Part shown: positions 9,238 through 18,597 of the stretch, piece after piece
Numbering within the stretch: the stretch's first letter is position 1
How the letters are laid out: each line of letters starts with the position of its first letter
Assembly (NCBI GenBank): GCA_964545715.1
Contig: CAZJHX010000037.1
Location: forward strand, 6,931-70,930
DNA from: CAZJHX01 sp964545715
GTDB taxonomy: Bacteria; Myxococcota_A; UBA9042; GCA-2863065
DNA length: 64,000 bases
Direction: 5' to 3'
Notes under the pieces: model-generated
The model's database searches: none
The model's input: only the letters and a program-made list of their open reading frames with translations
What the model was told of the DNA's origin: nothing
Made by a program: the position numbers and the translations under genes

Positions 9238-10336
9238 TTGCGCTGCGCGTCATCAGCCACCATGTCAGGCCACCGATGAGCGCCGCGCCCCCGACCGCTG
9301 TCATCGCTGCACCCGCGCCCGACAGGCTGTCTGCATCGTCCCAGGCGGCCTCGTGCGCCACCTGCGTCTTCTGGGTCACCACGCCGCGACCGGCCGCCTC
9401 GCTGCTGGGATCCACACCACGATCGGCGCTTGCTTTGACCATCAGCCCGACACCCACACCCAGCACAGCCACGCCTGTCCCAGTGACAACCCACGGCCAC
9501 GCACCAGGCGATACGGGCGTCTTCACACCGCCACCGACCCCGACGTCGATCGGCGCCTTCTTCTTCAGCGTCAGCGTCGCCGGTCGAGTGGGCAGTACAT
9601 CCACCGACTGCTCGTGCACCTGCGGGCCGGCCCCAGCCACCATCAAGGTGACGCGCACCAGATGCCGCCCCGCATCCAGCTCGATGAAGCGAAGGTTCTT
9701 CAGGTCGACGAGCAAGTCGTGCCCATCCACGTGCAGCCGTGTGATGTGCGCCCTGGCCGGCCACTTCACCAGCCCGCGCGCGCCGCCCTTGAACGGGGCG
9801 ACGACGCGGATCCCGGCCCGCAGCTTTCGGTTCCAGCACCGTACGCGGTCTCCCCTGGGCGACGAGACGCACAGCTGATGTTTCGCCTCGGGCACGGTCA
9901 GATCCTGGCGGACATCGGAGACCACCTCGCCGTCGACCTGGACCAGGGTGTTGTCCGACAAGCCCGAGAAGCGGACGACCGCCACGTCGACCAGGCTCTT
10001 GACCTTGGCGGCCTGGGCAGCCGCCAGCTCGCGGAGCTCGTCGCTGACCTGCGGCATGGCCTGGGCGCTCAGAAACGCGTTGTGCGCCTCCCTCAGGCGG
10101 CCCAGCGCTTCCAGGAGGCGACCCTGGTTGTAGATGTAGATGGCGCGCGGCTTCTTGCGGTGCGCGACCTCCAGCCACTTCAGCGCCTCTGAGTACTTCT
10201 TCTGCGCGTAGAGCGCGCGCGCCTTGTGGTACGCCTGATCGGCGGTCAGCGTCTTAGTCGGCGGTTTGGCCTCAGCCGAGCCGGCCGGCACGGCGACCAG
10301 GAGCCACAGTACGAGAAATGCCGCATGACCCATCAT
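9008..10336 (-). CDS. Exported TPR and PEGA-domain protein; C-terminal tail probably out of frame
   Basis: Residues 1-23 form a signal peptide (LVLWLLVAVPAGSAEA). TPR helices follow (AYHKARALYAQKKYSEALKW and the next pair), then a PEGA-like beta domain (VQVDGEVV), a second beta domain, and two hydrophobic segments (VVTGTGVAVLGVGVGLMV and AAMTAVGGAALIGGLTWWLM). This architecture is common in Myxococcota. The sequence is convincing to about residue 373 (KKKPQ). The last 69 residues (Trp/Cys/Arg-rich) look like an off-frame reading of the acidic linker of the next gene, so the true end is probably near 9217. It is first in an operon with the Cys-rich protein and the kinase, and divergent from the DUF1592 gene, whose start is only 26 bases away. 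Confidence 0.8.
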   Translation of the reverse strand: MMGHAAFLVLWLLVAVPAGSAEAKPPTKTLTADQAYHKARALYAQKKYSEALKWLEVAHRKKPRAIYIYNQGRLLEALGRLREAHNAFLSAQAMPQVSDELRELAAAQAAKVKSLVDVAVVRFSGLSDNTLVQVDGEVVSDVRQDLTVPEAKHQLCVSSPRGDRVRCWNRKLRAGIRVVAPFKGGARGLVKWPARAHITRLHVDGHDLLVDLKNLRFIELDAGRHLVRVTLMVAGAGPQVHEQSVDVLPTRPATLTLKKKAPIDVGVGGGVKTPVSPGAWPWVVTGTGVAVLGVGVGLMVKASADRGVDPSSEAAGRGVVTQKTQVAHEAAWDDADSLSGAGAAMTAVGGAALIGGLTWWLMTRSASEKKKPQVSAARWCWACVSAGRLGAGGRGWADAGRRRCARGYWRGGRCVDDRAGRGGYNGHRRRDGGCCRGRDDDG

Positions 10337-10362
10337 ACCTATGTTGTGGTACGGTTGCGCCC

Positions 10363-12438
10363 GTGCAACGTGTTCTGCTGGGTAGTTTGCTGATCACGGT
10401 GATGTTTGGTTGCGCCGGCGCCGAGACACCTGCGCCCGCGCCCCCCCAGCCGGTTGAGCCCACAAGCGATGTGCCTACCGTCGAGCCCGCCGCTCAGCAC
10501 CCCGCCGGCCGCGTGACCTGGCGCCGTCTCAACCGCAACGAGTACAACAACACCGTCCGCGATTTGCTGGGCACACGGCTGCGTCCCGCCCGCGACTTTC
10601 CTGACGACGACACCGCATTCGGCTTCGATAACATCAGCGCGGTGCTGAGCCTGTCGCCGCTGCACTTGGAGCTTTACGAGCGCGCCGCCGACCTGCTTGT
10701 CGCCGACATCCTGCGACATCCGCTCACTGCCCCCCTGGTGCTGAAAGCCGAAGCCGAGCACGCCGAGGCCGACGCCGGTGCGCCCTATCGCGGGTCCGGC
10801 TGGACGCTCTTCAGCGCCGGCAGCGTCTCCGGCGTCGTCGACCTCCCACTCGGCGGGCCCTATCGGTTCTCGGTCCGCGCGTTTTCCCACAAGGCGCTCG
10901 GTGTCGCCGCGCGTATGGAGCTGCACCTGGACGGGGCTCGCGTCGGCGCCTTCTACGTCGACGCCCCTCCGGACAGCCCGGGCGTATATAGCGTCGACGT
11001 CGAGGTCACCCCCGGAGCACACACGCTGACGGCCGTCTTCACTAACGACTACTACGAACCGCAGGCCGCCGAAAACCGCCAGCTCGTGGTGGATTGGCTG
11101 GCCATGGAGGGGCCGCTGGATCTCCCTGACGTCGCCGACGCTCCCCGAAGCCGGGTGATGATCTGCACCCCACAGTCGCGAACCGACAGCCAGTGTGCCC
11201 GCACCATCGTCAGCGCCCTGGCCGGCCGTGCCTGGCGCCGTCCGATCGCCGGCGACGAGCTCGACCGGCTGATGGAGCTGTTCACGCTTGGCGCCGACGA
11301 TGGACTGGAGTTCGAGGCGGCGCTCAGCCTGCCGCTCAAAGGCGTGCTTTTGTCACCGCATTTCACATTCATGGTCGAGCTCGCCGAGGATCCGGCCGCC
11401 CCTACCGACGCGCCGCTGTCCGACTACGAGATCGCCACGCGGCTGTCCTATTTTGTGTGGGCCTCCATGCCTGATGACGCGCTGTTTGCTGCCGCCGCGG
11501 CGGGCGAGCTGCAAACCGACGACGGCATCATCACCCAGGTGCGCCGCATGCTGGCCGACCCCCGCGCCGACGCGCTGGCCGAGAACCTGGCCGGGCAGTG
11601 GCTCTTCGTGCGCAACATCGACAACCACACACCCGCCAACTGGATCTATCCAGAGTTCGACGAGCCGCTGCGGCAGGCGATGAAGGCCGAGATGTCATTG
11701 TTTTTCGGCACCTTCTTGTCCGAGGACCGGCCGATCACGGAGCTGCTGACGGCCACCGACACCTTTGTCAACGACCGCCTGGCCGACCACTACGGCCTGC
11801 CCCGACCCGGCACCGACCACCTGACGCGCGTCGATCTCACCGGCACACAACGCGGCGGCCTGCTGACCCAGGGCGGCCTGCTCATGGTCACGTCGGCGCC
11901 GGCGCGCACGTCTCCCGTCAAGCGCGGCGCCTGGGTCCTCAAGCAGCTGCTGTGCGCCGAGCCGCCGCCACCGCCACCCGGCGTCGAGGGGCTGGACCAG
12001 GCGGCGGTCGACGGCGGCGCACAGACCATCCGCGATATCTTGGAGCAACACCGCGCGGACCCGGCATGTGCGGGCTGCCACGACCTGATCGATCCCATCG
12101 GCTTCGGCCTGGAGAACTTCGACGGCATCGGCGGCTGGCGCGACACCGACGCCGGCTTCCCCATCGACGCCACCAGCGAGCTGACCGACGGCACCCCTAT
12201 CGACGGCGCCCACTCCCTGGCCCAGGCGCTGGCGGTCGACTTTCGCTTCATCCCCTGCGCGCTGCACCAGCTGATGACCTACGGGCTGGGACGCGGTCTG
12301 ACCAAAGACGACCGCCCCGCCCTGGACGAGATCGAGTCGCAGTGGACCGAGCAGGGGCTCACAGTCGGCGCCGCGGTCGAGCTGATCGCGCTGAGCCGTG
12401 CCTTCCGCTTCCGCGCCGGGGAGGCCGCCGCCCCATGA
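10363..12438 (+). CDS. DUF1592/DUF1588/DUF1587/DUF1585-domain lipoprotein
   Basis: About 691 residues. The GTG at 10363 gives a clean lipoprotein signal (VLLGSLLITVMFGC); an ATG at 10318 would put 15 non-signal residues in front. Domains in order: DUF1587 (RRLNRNEYNNTVRDLLGT), a carbohydrate-binding-like beta module (about 130-240), DUF1595/DUF1592 (SYFVWASMPDDALF), DUF1588 (HYGLPRPG, then GGLLTQGGLLMVTS) and DUF1585 (CAGCHDLIDPIGFGLENFD). The CAGCH is a possible single c-type haem site. The ATGA overlap couples it to the DUF1552 gene. This pair is widespread in Planctomycetes and some Myxococcota and has no established biochemical role; envelope polymer degradation or redox is often guessed. 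Confidence 0.9.
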   Translation: MQRVLLGSLLITVMFGCAGAETPAPAPPQPVEPTSDVPTVEPAAQHPAGRVTWRRLNRNEYNNTVRDLLGTRLRPARDFPDDDTAFGFDNISAVLSLSPLHLELYERAADLLVADILRHPLTAPLVLKAEAEHAEADAGAPYRGSGWTLFSAGSVSGVVDLPLGGPYRFSVRAFSHKALGVAARMELHLDGARVGAFYVDAPPDSPGVYSVDVEVTPGAHTLTAVFTNDYYEPQAAENRQLVVDWLAMEGPLDLPDVADAPRSRVMICTPQSRTDSQCARTIVSALAGRAWRRPIAGDELDRLMELFTLGADDGLEFEAALSLPLKGVLLSPHFTFMVELAEDPAAPTDAPLSDYEIATRLSYFVWASMPDDALFAAAAAGELQTDDGIITQVRRMLADPRADALAENLAGQWLFVRNIDNHTPANWIYPEFDEPLRQAMKAEMSLFFGTFLSEDRPITELLTATDTFVNDRLADHYGLPRPGTDHLTRVDLTGTQRGGLLTQGGLLMVTSAPARTSPVKRGAWVLKQLLCAEPPPPPPGVEGLDQAAVDGGAQTIRDILEQHRADPACAGCHDLIDPIGFGLENFDGIGGWRDTDAGFPIDATSELTDGTPIDGAHSLAQALAVDFRFIPCALHQLMTYGLGRGLTKDDRPALDEIESQWTEQGLTVGAAVELIALSRAFRFRAGEAAAP

Positions 12439-13754
12439 CACGTATCGATCGTCGCAGATTCCTGGGCGGGGCCGGTGCGCTCGTGGCGCTGCCCCTCTTC
12501 GAATCGCTGCCGGCCCTTGCGCAGGAGTCCGGCGCGCCCCCGCAACGACTGATCTGCTACTTCGTACCCAACGGGCTGCGCATGCAGGTGTTCACGCCCG
12601 AGAAAGAGGGCAAGAGCTACGTGCTCACCCCGACGCTGGAGCCGCTGGCGCCTTTCAAACAGCAGTCGTTGATCCTCTCCGGCCTGGCCAGCGCGCCCGG
12701 CCAGCCCGATGAGGGTGGCGGCGACCACGCGTCCGGCACCGGCTCGTTCTTGTCGGCACGCCACTGCAAGCGCACCGAGGGTCAGGACATCGTCAACGGT
12801 GTGTCCGTCGATCAGGTCGTCGCCGGCCAGATCGGAGGCGCCACCCGCTTCGGCTCCATCCAGCTCGGCCTGGAGGGCGGCAGCAGCGTCGGCGGCTGCG
12901 ACTTCGGCTACAGCTGCGCCTACCTGCGTAACGTCTCCTGGGTCGACGAGAGCACCCCGTTGCCCAAGATGATCAACCCGCAGCTGGTCTTTGACCGCTT
13001 CTTCGCCGGGGCCGACGCCACCGCGAGCGCCGAGCAGATCGCCATGCGCCGCCACCACCGGCGCAGCGTGCTGGACTATGTGGCGGGCGAGGCCAAGCGG
13101 CTGCAGCCGCGCCTGGGCGCCGGCGACAAAGTGAAGCTGGACAGCTACCTGACGTCGGTTCGAGAGGTCGAGCTGGCCATCGAGGCGCTGGCCAACGCGC
13201 CCGTCTGTGACGCCCCCGGCTATCCGGCGCCGCAGCTGGACATCGAGGCGCACGCGCGCGTTATGGCGGACTTGATGGTGATCGCGCTGAAGTGTGACCT
13301 GACCCGGGTCGCGTCCTTCATGTTCGCCAATGGGTTCTCCGAGCGGCACTACGCGTTTCTGGGCGTCACCGAGGGGCACCATGCGCTGTCCCACCACAGC
13401 GACAAGCCCGAGGCCATCGCCCAGCTGGAGCTGATCGACCGCTGGGAGGTCGTGCAGCTGGCGTACCTGCTGGAGAAGCTGGCCGCCGTCGAGGAGGCGG
13501 ACGGCAGCACGCTGCTGGACAACACGCTGGTATACTGGTCCAGCGAGATGTCGGACGGCAACAGCCACGACCACTTCGGCATCCCGGTCATACTGGCCGG
13601 CGGCGGCGCGTCTCTGATCAAAGGCGGGCGGCATGTCGTCTATCCTGATAAAACCCCCATGGCCAACCTGTTTGTGAGTATGCTCCAAGCCTTCGGTGTC
13701 GCGACCGACGCCTTTGGCGATGACGGCACGGCCCCGTTGACACATTTGACCTGA
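12435..13754 (+). CDS. DUF1552 family Tat-exported protein
   Basis: 439 residues starting at the ATG that overlaps the previous stop. The N-terminus MTRIDRRRFLGGAGA is a twin-arginine signal, with a hydrophobic core and an Ala cleavage region (LPALA). The body matches DUF1552: RLICYFVPNG, the GGDHASGTGSFLSARHC segment, a DxxLMVIALKCDLTRVASF block, and a C-terminal YWSSEMSDGNSHDHFGIPV. The family is related to the alkaline-phosphatase-like DUF1501 group, and the conserved His/Asp residues suggest a metal-dependent hydrolase. It almost always sits beside DUF1592 proteins, as here, so the two probably act together outside the cytoplasm. Substrate unknown. Confidence 0.92.
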   Translation: MTRIDRRRFLGGAGALVALPLFESLPALAQESGAPPQRLICYFVPNGLRMQVFTPEKEGKSYVLTPTLEPLAPFKQQSLILSGLASAPGQPDEGGGDHASGTGSFLSARHCKRTEGQDIVNGVSVDQVVAGQIGGATRFGSIQLGLEGGSSVGGCDFGYSCAYLRNVSWVDESTPLPKMINPQLVFDRFFAGADATASAEQIAMRRHHRRSVLDYVAGEAKRLQPRLGAGDKVKLDSYLTSVREVELAIEALANAPVCDAPGYPAPQLDIEAHARVMADLMVIALKCDLTRVASFMFANGFSERHYAFLGVTEGHHALSHHSDKPEAIAQLELIDRWEVVQLAYLLEKLAAVEEADGSTLLDNTLVYWSSEMSDGNSHDHFGIPVILAGGGASLIKGGRHVVYPDKTPMANLFVSMLQAFGVATDAFGDDGTAPLTHLT

Positions 13755-13773
13755 CCAAACCGAGCTGACGCTG

Positions 13774-16700
13774 ATGAAGTTGCTGTACACGCTGATGCTG
13801 GCCGCCCTGATCTTGGGGTGTGGGGACGAGGGGGAAGAGGTCTCGCCTGTCCCGACCTCAGGTGAACCCACAACCACGACGCCCAGCCCCGATCCCGGCG
13901 ACCCGACCGGTGCGCCCGTCGCGCCCGACACCGACCAGGCCGCCTTTGAGGTGCACTCGATCGAGCCCGACGTCGGGCGCACCGCCGGCGGAGACCTGGT
14001 CATCTTCGAGGGACAGGGCTTCATCGAAGGCACCGAGATATGGTTCGGGTCGCGGCGCTCGCAGGACGTGACCGTGCACAGCGGGCTCATCATTCACGCG
14101 CGCTCGCCATCGCATAAGACGGGGCTGGTCGACGTTAAGCTCATCGCGCCCAACGGCACACGCGTGCTGGTCGAAGACGGCTATCTCTTTCGCGACACGC
14201 TGAGCGTAGACAGCATCGACCCGGCCACCGGGCCCGCGCGCGGCGGCACCCCCGTCACCGTGCGGGGCGACGGCTTCACGTACGACACCAACGTGCTCAT
14301 CGGCGGCCGCCGGCTCATCGATCTGACCGTGGTGGACAGCACCACCATCCTGGGTATCGCGCCCCCCGGGCAGCGCGGCAAAAGCGACGTGCTGACCGCC
14401 AACCCCTACACGACCTACCGTCTGCCCGACGCCTTCGCTTACACCGCGCCGCCCACGCTGGAGCGCCTGGTGCCCGCCGCAGGACCGGCCGGCAAGGACA
14501 CAACCGTCATGCTGATCGGCACAGCGATGCACGCCGACTCCCAGGTGCGCGTCGGCGGCGTCGAGGCCCCGGTGATCGGCGGCAACATCTTCGGCACGCG
14601 GCTCGAGGTGCTGGTCAGCGGCGGCGATGAGGGCCTGGCCGACGTCGAGATCGAGACCACGGACGGCGCGCTGCTGGCTGAAGACGCCTTCACGTTTACC
14701 GGGACACCGCCCGGCGACGTGCAGGTGCTCAACGTCTTTCCCAAAGCAGCGACAAACCACGAGTTCACCAAGGTCACCGTCGTCGCGTACGGACTGACGG
14801 CCAACGGCACCGACATCTTCTTCGGCGACGAGGAGGCCGAGGTGCTGGCGCTGGACACGGTTGACCACCACGCCATCGTCAAGCTGCCCAAAGGCCAGGG
14901 CGTGGTCGACATCACGGTGACCTCGCCCAAAGGCAGCGACACCCTGCCGGACGCGTTCACTTACCTGGTCACGCCGCGCATCGACGAGGTCTCCCCGCCG
15001 TTCGGATCGATGAACGGCGGCGACAAGATCACGATTCGCGGCAGCCTGCTCGCCGACCCCTACGAGGTGTTCATCGGCGCGCTGCCGGCCACAGTCCTAT
15101 CATCGACCGATAGCGAGCTGGTCGTGCTCACGCCGCCGGGCAGCCCCGGGTACGCGGACGTCATCGTGATCAACCCGGTCGGCGAGACCGTCGCCGCGGA
15201 CGCCTTCGTCTACAACCCCGACGGCGACCCTGAGATCTATGCGGTGGACCCCAACTACGGGTCCATCGCGGGCGGCACGTTCGTGCGCGTGTACGGCGCC
15301 GGCTTCAAGACCGGAACCAAGGTGCGCTTCGCCAAACAATACGTGCCGGTGCAGATGTCCTCTTCCAGCGAGCTGCGCATGCACACGCCGCGCGCCGATG
15401 TACCGATCGCCGTCGACGTGACCGTGGAGACGCTGGGCTGGTCGGCAACCATGCTGGACGCGTACAGCTACTTCGATCCCACCTCGCCCTACGGCGGGTC
15501 GTGGGGCCCGGTTATCGACGGCACCGTCAACATCACCGTGCTGGACCTGTTTACGACCGATCCCATCCCGTTTGCCTTCGTCACGATGGGCGCAGACCCC
15601 AACACGACCTACAAGGGCTTCACCGACGAGCGCGGCCAGATCACGTTCAGCGACCCGGAGATCGTCGGACCGCAGATGATCACCGCCGCCAAAGCCGACC
15701 ACACCGCCTACAGCGTGGTCGAGTACGACGCTGAGAACGTCACCGTGCACCTGATCCCGATGAACCCGTCGTCCAGCGGCGGCGGCGGCGGCGGGCCCAA
15801 CATCCTGCCGTTTGGCCACATCGACGGGCAGGTCACGGGGCTCGGAAAGTACCTGATCCTGCCAAAGGGGCTCTCAGGCACGAAGACGGCGTACTGCGTG
15901 TCGACGACGCCCGGGCTGTGGGAAGACCCGCCGCGCCCCAACACGCCGACCTATCAAGGCGATCAGGCCTGGGCCGAGCCTGACGGCACGTTCTGGATGA
16001 AGACGCATCTCAGCGAGCTGGCCGTCATCTGCATCGGCGGCGTCGTCACCGATGACAGCCAGAAGGAGGCCTCGTTCGTGCCGCTGATGATGGGCGTCGT
16101 CAAACACATCGATCCCATCCCGGGCGAGCCGCTGCCGGACATCCTGGAGGTGCCGCTGAACATCCCGCTGGATCGGGACATGCCCCTGCGCCTGGACGGC
16201 GCGCCGCTGAGCTACGCCAACCCCGAGACGGGCGTGGTCAACCCAACCGATGTGCGCCTACGCGTCGCCCTGGACTTCGGCTCGTCGGGCTTCTGGACGG
16301 TCGCGGATCTGGAAGCTGTCGCCCAGGCCGAGTTCTTTCTGCCGCACCAGCCGCGCTCCCTGGGCGGCGACCTCAACGGCGTGACGTACTCGTTTTTGGC
16401 CGAGATCACCGGCAAGGGTAATCAGGCCGCCGTCAGCGGAACTCAGCATTACAAAGTGAAGTTTCTGGAGATCGACCGGCTCTTCCACCACGACGACGGC
16501 GTCTGGTCAGCCGTTCAGACGGGCATCCCGCGCGATGTTCATGGGCTGTGGGGCACGTCAGCTCAAAACCTGTGGGCGGTCGGCGCCAAGGGGCTCATCG
16601 CGCACGGCAAGGCCCAGGCGTGGTTCCCGCAGTACGCGCCCGTGGACGTGGATCTCAACGCGGTGTGGGGCACGTCCGAGACCCATGCCACCGTCGTCGG

Positions 16701-17682
16701 GGACGGCGGCGAGATCGTCACGTTCAACGGCACGGTCTGGACCCAGGAAGAGTCGCCGACGACGGCCGACCTGTTCGGCGTGTGGGGTACCAGCGAGGAC
16801 CACATGATCGCAGTCGGCGATGGGATCGTCCTGCAGCGCGACGTGGACGGGTGGCAGGTGCTGGACTCGCCCGGAGTGCTGCTGCACGCGGTGTGGGGCC
16901 TGACCGCCGGCGAGTGGTTTACGACAGGCGAGGACGGCGTACTGCGCCGCTATTCGGACGGTGGGTGGACCACGTTTGAGGTCGCTCCGGGCACCGCGCT
17001 GCGCAGCATCTCGGGCACCTCGTCCAACGATCTGTGGCTCGCCGGGGACCAGGGCACTGTGCTGCGGTTCGACGGCGTACAGGCCGAGCAGCAGGATGTG
17101 CCCACAACCGAGACACTGCAGGCGATCGTGGCCGGCCCCACGGGACAGGTCTTTGCCGTGGGCAACCGCGGTGTGCTGCTGCGCTTCGACGGCAACGGCT
17201 GGACCCACGAGCAGGCGCCCAAGTACGGGGGCGATCTGCGCGCTGTGTGGGCGTGGGGGGAGGCGGCGACAGCCGTGGCAGCGGGCACCCAGGTGATCTC
17301 GCTGGGCCCCATGCTGAACTTCCTGCGCATCACCTCCCCGAAAGCGCCGACGTTCGGCGGCACCTCGGACTTCGACTACCAGGTCGACTGGATCGCAGGC
17401 GACGGTTATCTGCCGACGTTCAACTTCGTCGAGATGCTGATGGGCTACGGCAACTACTTCCCGGTCTGGTGGGCGGTCGTGGACGCGCTGACGACGAATG
17501 TCAGCTTCCCCAACCTGCCGATCGACCACGGGATCTCGCCGTGGGTGGACGGCAACGCCATCATGATGGTGCACCGGGTGTACAAACCAGGCGCGACTGC
17601 GGACAACTTCGACTTCTGGGACACCTGGCTCAAAGGCGGCTGGACGAGCTGGTCCAGCGCCGGGGTCCCGTTCACTCCCTGA
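13774..17682 (+). CDS. Giant IPT/TIG-repeat lipoprotein with C-terminal beta-propeller
   Basis: 1302 residues. The lipobox is LILGC (Cys17). About seven IPT/TIG immunoglobulin-like repeats follow (about 50-570), recognisable by units such as IDPATGPARGGTPVTVRG and VDPNYGSIAGGTFVRVYG. Next is a carboxypeptidase-regulatory-like beta sandwich (about 585-650), a glycine run, a beta region, and then at least six WGT repeats (LNAVWGTSETHATVVGDGG, LFGVWGTSEDHMIAVGDG and others, about 920-1170) typical of a Ycf48-like propeller. It lies 19 bases after the DUF1552 gene and is probably co-transcribed with it. TIG and propeller modules point to extracellular adhesion, scaffolding or glycan binding, perhaps anchoring the DUF1592/1552 pair. 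Confidence 0.88.
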   Translation: MKLLYTLMLAALILGCGDEGEEVSPVPTSGEPTTTTPSPDPGDPTGAPVAPDTDQAAFEVHSIEPDVGRTAGGDLVIFEGQGFIEGTEIWFGSRRSQDVTVHSGLIIHARSPSHKTGLVDVKLIAPNGTRVLVEDGYLFRDTLSVDSIDPATGPARGGTPVTVRGDGFTYDTNVLIGGRRLIDLTVVDSTTILGIAPPGQRGKSDVLTANPYTTYRLPDAFAYTAPPTLERLVPAAGPAGKDTTVMLIGTAMHADSQVRVGGVEAPVIGGNIFGTRLEVLVSGGDEGLADVEIETTDGALLAEDAFTFTGTPPGDVQVLNVFPKAATNHEFTKVTVVAYGLTANGTDIFFGDEEAEVLALDTVDHHAIVKLPKGQGVVDITVTSPKGSDTLPDAFTYLVTPRIDEVSPPFGSMNGGDKITIRGSLLADPYEVFIGALPATVLSSTDSELVVLTPPGSPGYADVIVINPVGETVAADAFVYNPDGDPEIYAVDPNYGSIAGGTFVRVYGAGFKTGTKVRFAKQYVPVQMSSSSELRMHTPRADVPIAVDVTVETLGWSATMLDAYSYFDPTSPYGGSWGPVIDGTVNITVLDLFTTDPIPFAFVTMGADPNTTYKGFTDERGQITFSDPEIVGPQMITAAKADHTAYSVVEYDAENVTVHLIPMNPSSSGGGGGGPNILPFGHIDGQVTGLGKYLILPKGLSGTKTAYCVSTTPGLWEDPPRPNTPTYQGDQAWAEPDGTFWMKTHLSELAVICIGGVVTDDSQKEASFVPLMMGVVKHIDPIPGEPLPDILEVPLNIPLDRDMPLRLDGAPLSYANPETGVVNPTDVRLRVALDFGSSGFWTVADLEAVAQAEFFLPHQPRSLGGDLNGVTYSFLAEITGKGNQAAVSGTQHYKVKFLEIDRLFHHDDGVWSAVQTGIPRDVHGLWGTSAQNLWAVGAKGLIAHGKAQAWFPQYAPVDVDLNAVWGTSETHATVVGDGGEIVTFNGTVWTQEESPTTADLFGVWGTSEDHMIAVGDGIVLQRDVDGWQVLDSPGVLLHAVWGLTAGEWFTTGEDGVLRRYSDGGWTTFEVAPGTALRSISGTSSNDLWLAGDQGTVLRFDGVQAEQQDVPTTETLQAIVAGPTGQVFAVGNRGVLLRFDGNGWTHEQAPKYGGDLRAVWAWGEAATAVAAGTQVISLGPMLNFLRITSPKAPTFGGTSDFDYQVDWIAGDGYLPTFNFVEMLMGYGNYFPVWWAVVDALTTNVSFPNLPIDHGISPWVDGNAIMMVHRVYKPGATADNFDFWDTWLKGGWTSWSSAGVPFTP

Positions 17683-17699
17683 CCCATCCGGAGCACGTA

Positions 17700-18554
17700 G
17701 TGGCAGCGGACATTGCGCTGGCAACGTGTTTGACGTTGCCGGAACCCGACTTTGACGAGGCGCCCCTGGTCGCTGCCCTGACACGGGCCGGGCTGACCGT
17801 CGCCGTGCCTGCGTGGGACGATCCAGCGGCTGATTGGTCCGCGCCCATCACGGTGCTGCGCTCCACCTGGAACTACGCGCTGGCGCGAGAGGCGTTTGTC
17901 CGATGGGCCGAGCAGGTCGCGTCACTGTCCACGCTCGTCAATCCGGTCGAGATCGTGCGATGGAACTCTCACAAATCCTATCTGCTGGACCTGCAGTCGC
18001 AGGGTGTGCCCATCGCGCCAACCGTGCTCGTGCGCCGTGGCGACCACGCGCCGCTGGCAGACGTCATGAGCGACCAGGGGTGGACCGAGGTAGTCATAAA
18101 GCCGGCTGTCGGCGCGGGCTCCTTCAAGTGCATGCGCGTGCGCTCGGGCGACGTGCCGCGCGGCGAGGCTCACCTGCGGGCGCTTGCGGCCGAGCGGGAC
18201 GTGCTGGTGCAGCGGTATCTGCCGGCGGTGGAAGACTATGGCGAGCGCGCGCTGGTGTGGATCGACGGCGAGCTGACCCACAGCGTACGCAAGAGTCCGC
18301 GCTTCGACGACGAGGACGAGCACGTCTCGCACGCGATGCCCATCTCGGCCGCGGAGCGCTCGCTGGCGGAGCTGGCGCTCGGTAAGTTGCCCCGGGACGT
18401 CGATCTGCTGTACGCCCGAATCGACGTGGCGCCGGGCCCTGCGGGCGACCCGGTGCTGATGGAGTTGGAGCTTCTGGAGCCAAGCCTCTTCTTCGCGCAG
18501 GGGCCGGTCGCGCTCGAACGTTTCGTTATGGGATTACAGCGTAGACTACTCTAG
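17700..18554 (+). CDS. ATP-grasp family ligase-like protein (RimK/GshB-like)
   Basis: 284 residues. I chose the GTG at 17700 because GGAG sits 6 bases upstream; the frame is open much further up but there it lies over the previous gene. ATP-grasp signs are: the first nucleotide-binding Lys in RWNSHKSYLLDL, the second in TEVVIKPAVGAGSFK, the VLVQRYLPAVEDYGERAL strand, and the metal-binding end ARIDV...LMELELLEPSLFF. This matches the prokaryotic glutathione-synthetase-like ATP-grasp group often annotated as hypothetical. It would ligate a carboxylate to an amine or thiol with ATP in the cytoplasm. It follows the TIG gene closely, but a functional link is not evident. Confidence 0.85.
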   Translation: MAADIALATCLTLPEPDFDEAPLVAALTRAGLTVAVPAWDDPAADWSAPITVLRSTWNYALAREAFVRWAEQVASLSTLVNPVEIVRWNSHKSYLLDLQSQGVPIAPTVLVRRGDHAPLADVMSDQGWTEVVIKPAVGAGSFKCMRVRSGDVPRGEAHLRALAAERDVLVQRYLPAVEDYGERALVWIDGELTHSVRKSPRFDDEDEHVSHAMPISAAERSLAELALGKLPRDVDLLYARIDVAPGPAGDPVLMELELLEPSLFFAQGPVALERFVMGLQRRLL

Positions 18555-18561
18555 CCGAACG

Positions 18562-18588
18562 TTGACCGAAAACCTGTAACACTATACA
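18562..18588 (+). promoter_or_regulatory. Candidate sigma-70-type promoter for the pseudo-receiver gene
   Basis: TTGACC (18562-18567) resembles a -35 box and TATACA (18583-18588) a -10 box, with a 15-bp spacer that is shorter than the ideal 17. The start codon at 18598 is only 9 bases beyond, so any transcript from here would be nearly leaderless, and no Shine-Dalgarno sequence is visible before that ATG. The region is AT-richer than its surroundings. This is pattern recognition only. Confidence 0.35.
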
Positions 18589-18597
18589 TTCACGACC

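Noticed and set aside
11598..12434. Upstream extension of the DUF1552 frame
   Set aside because: Overlaps the DUF1592 gene in another frame; the Tat signal starts at 12435.
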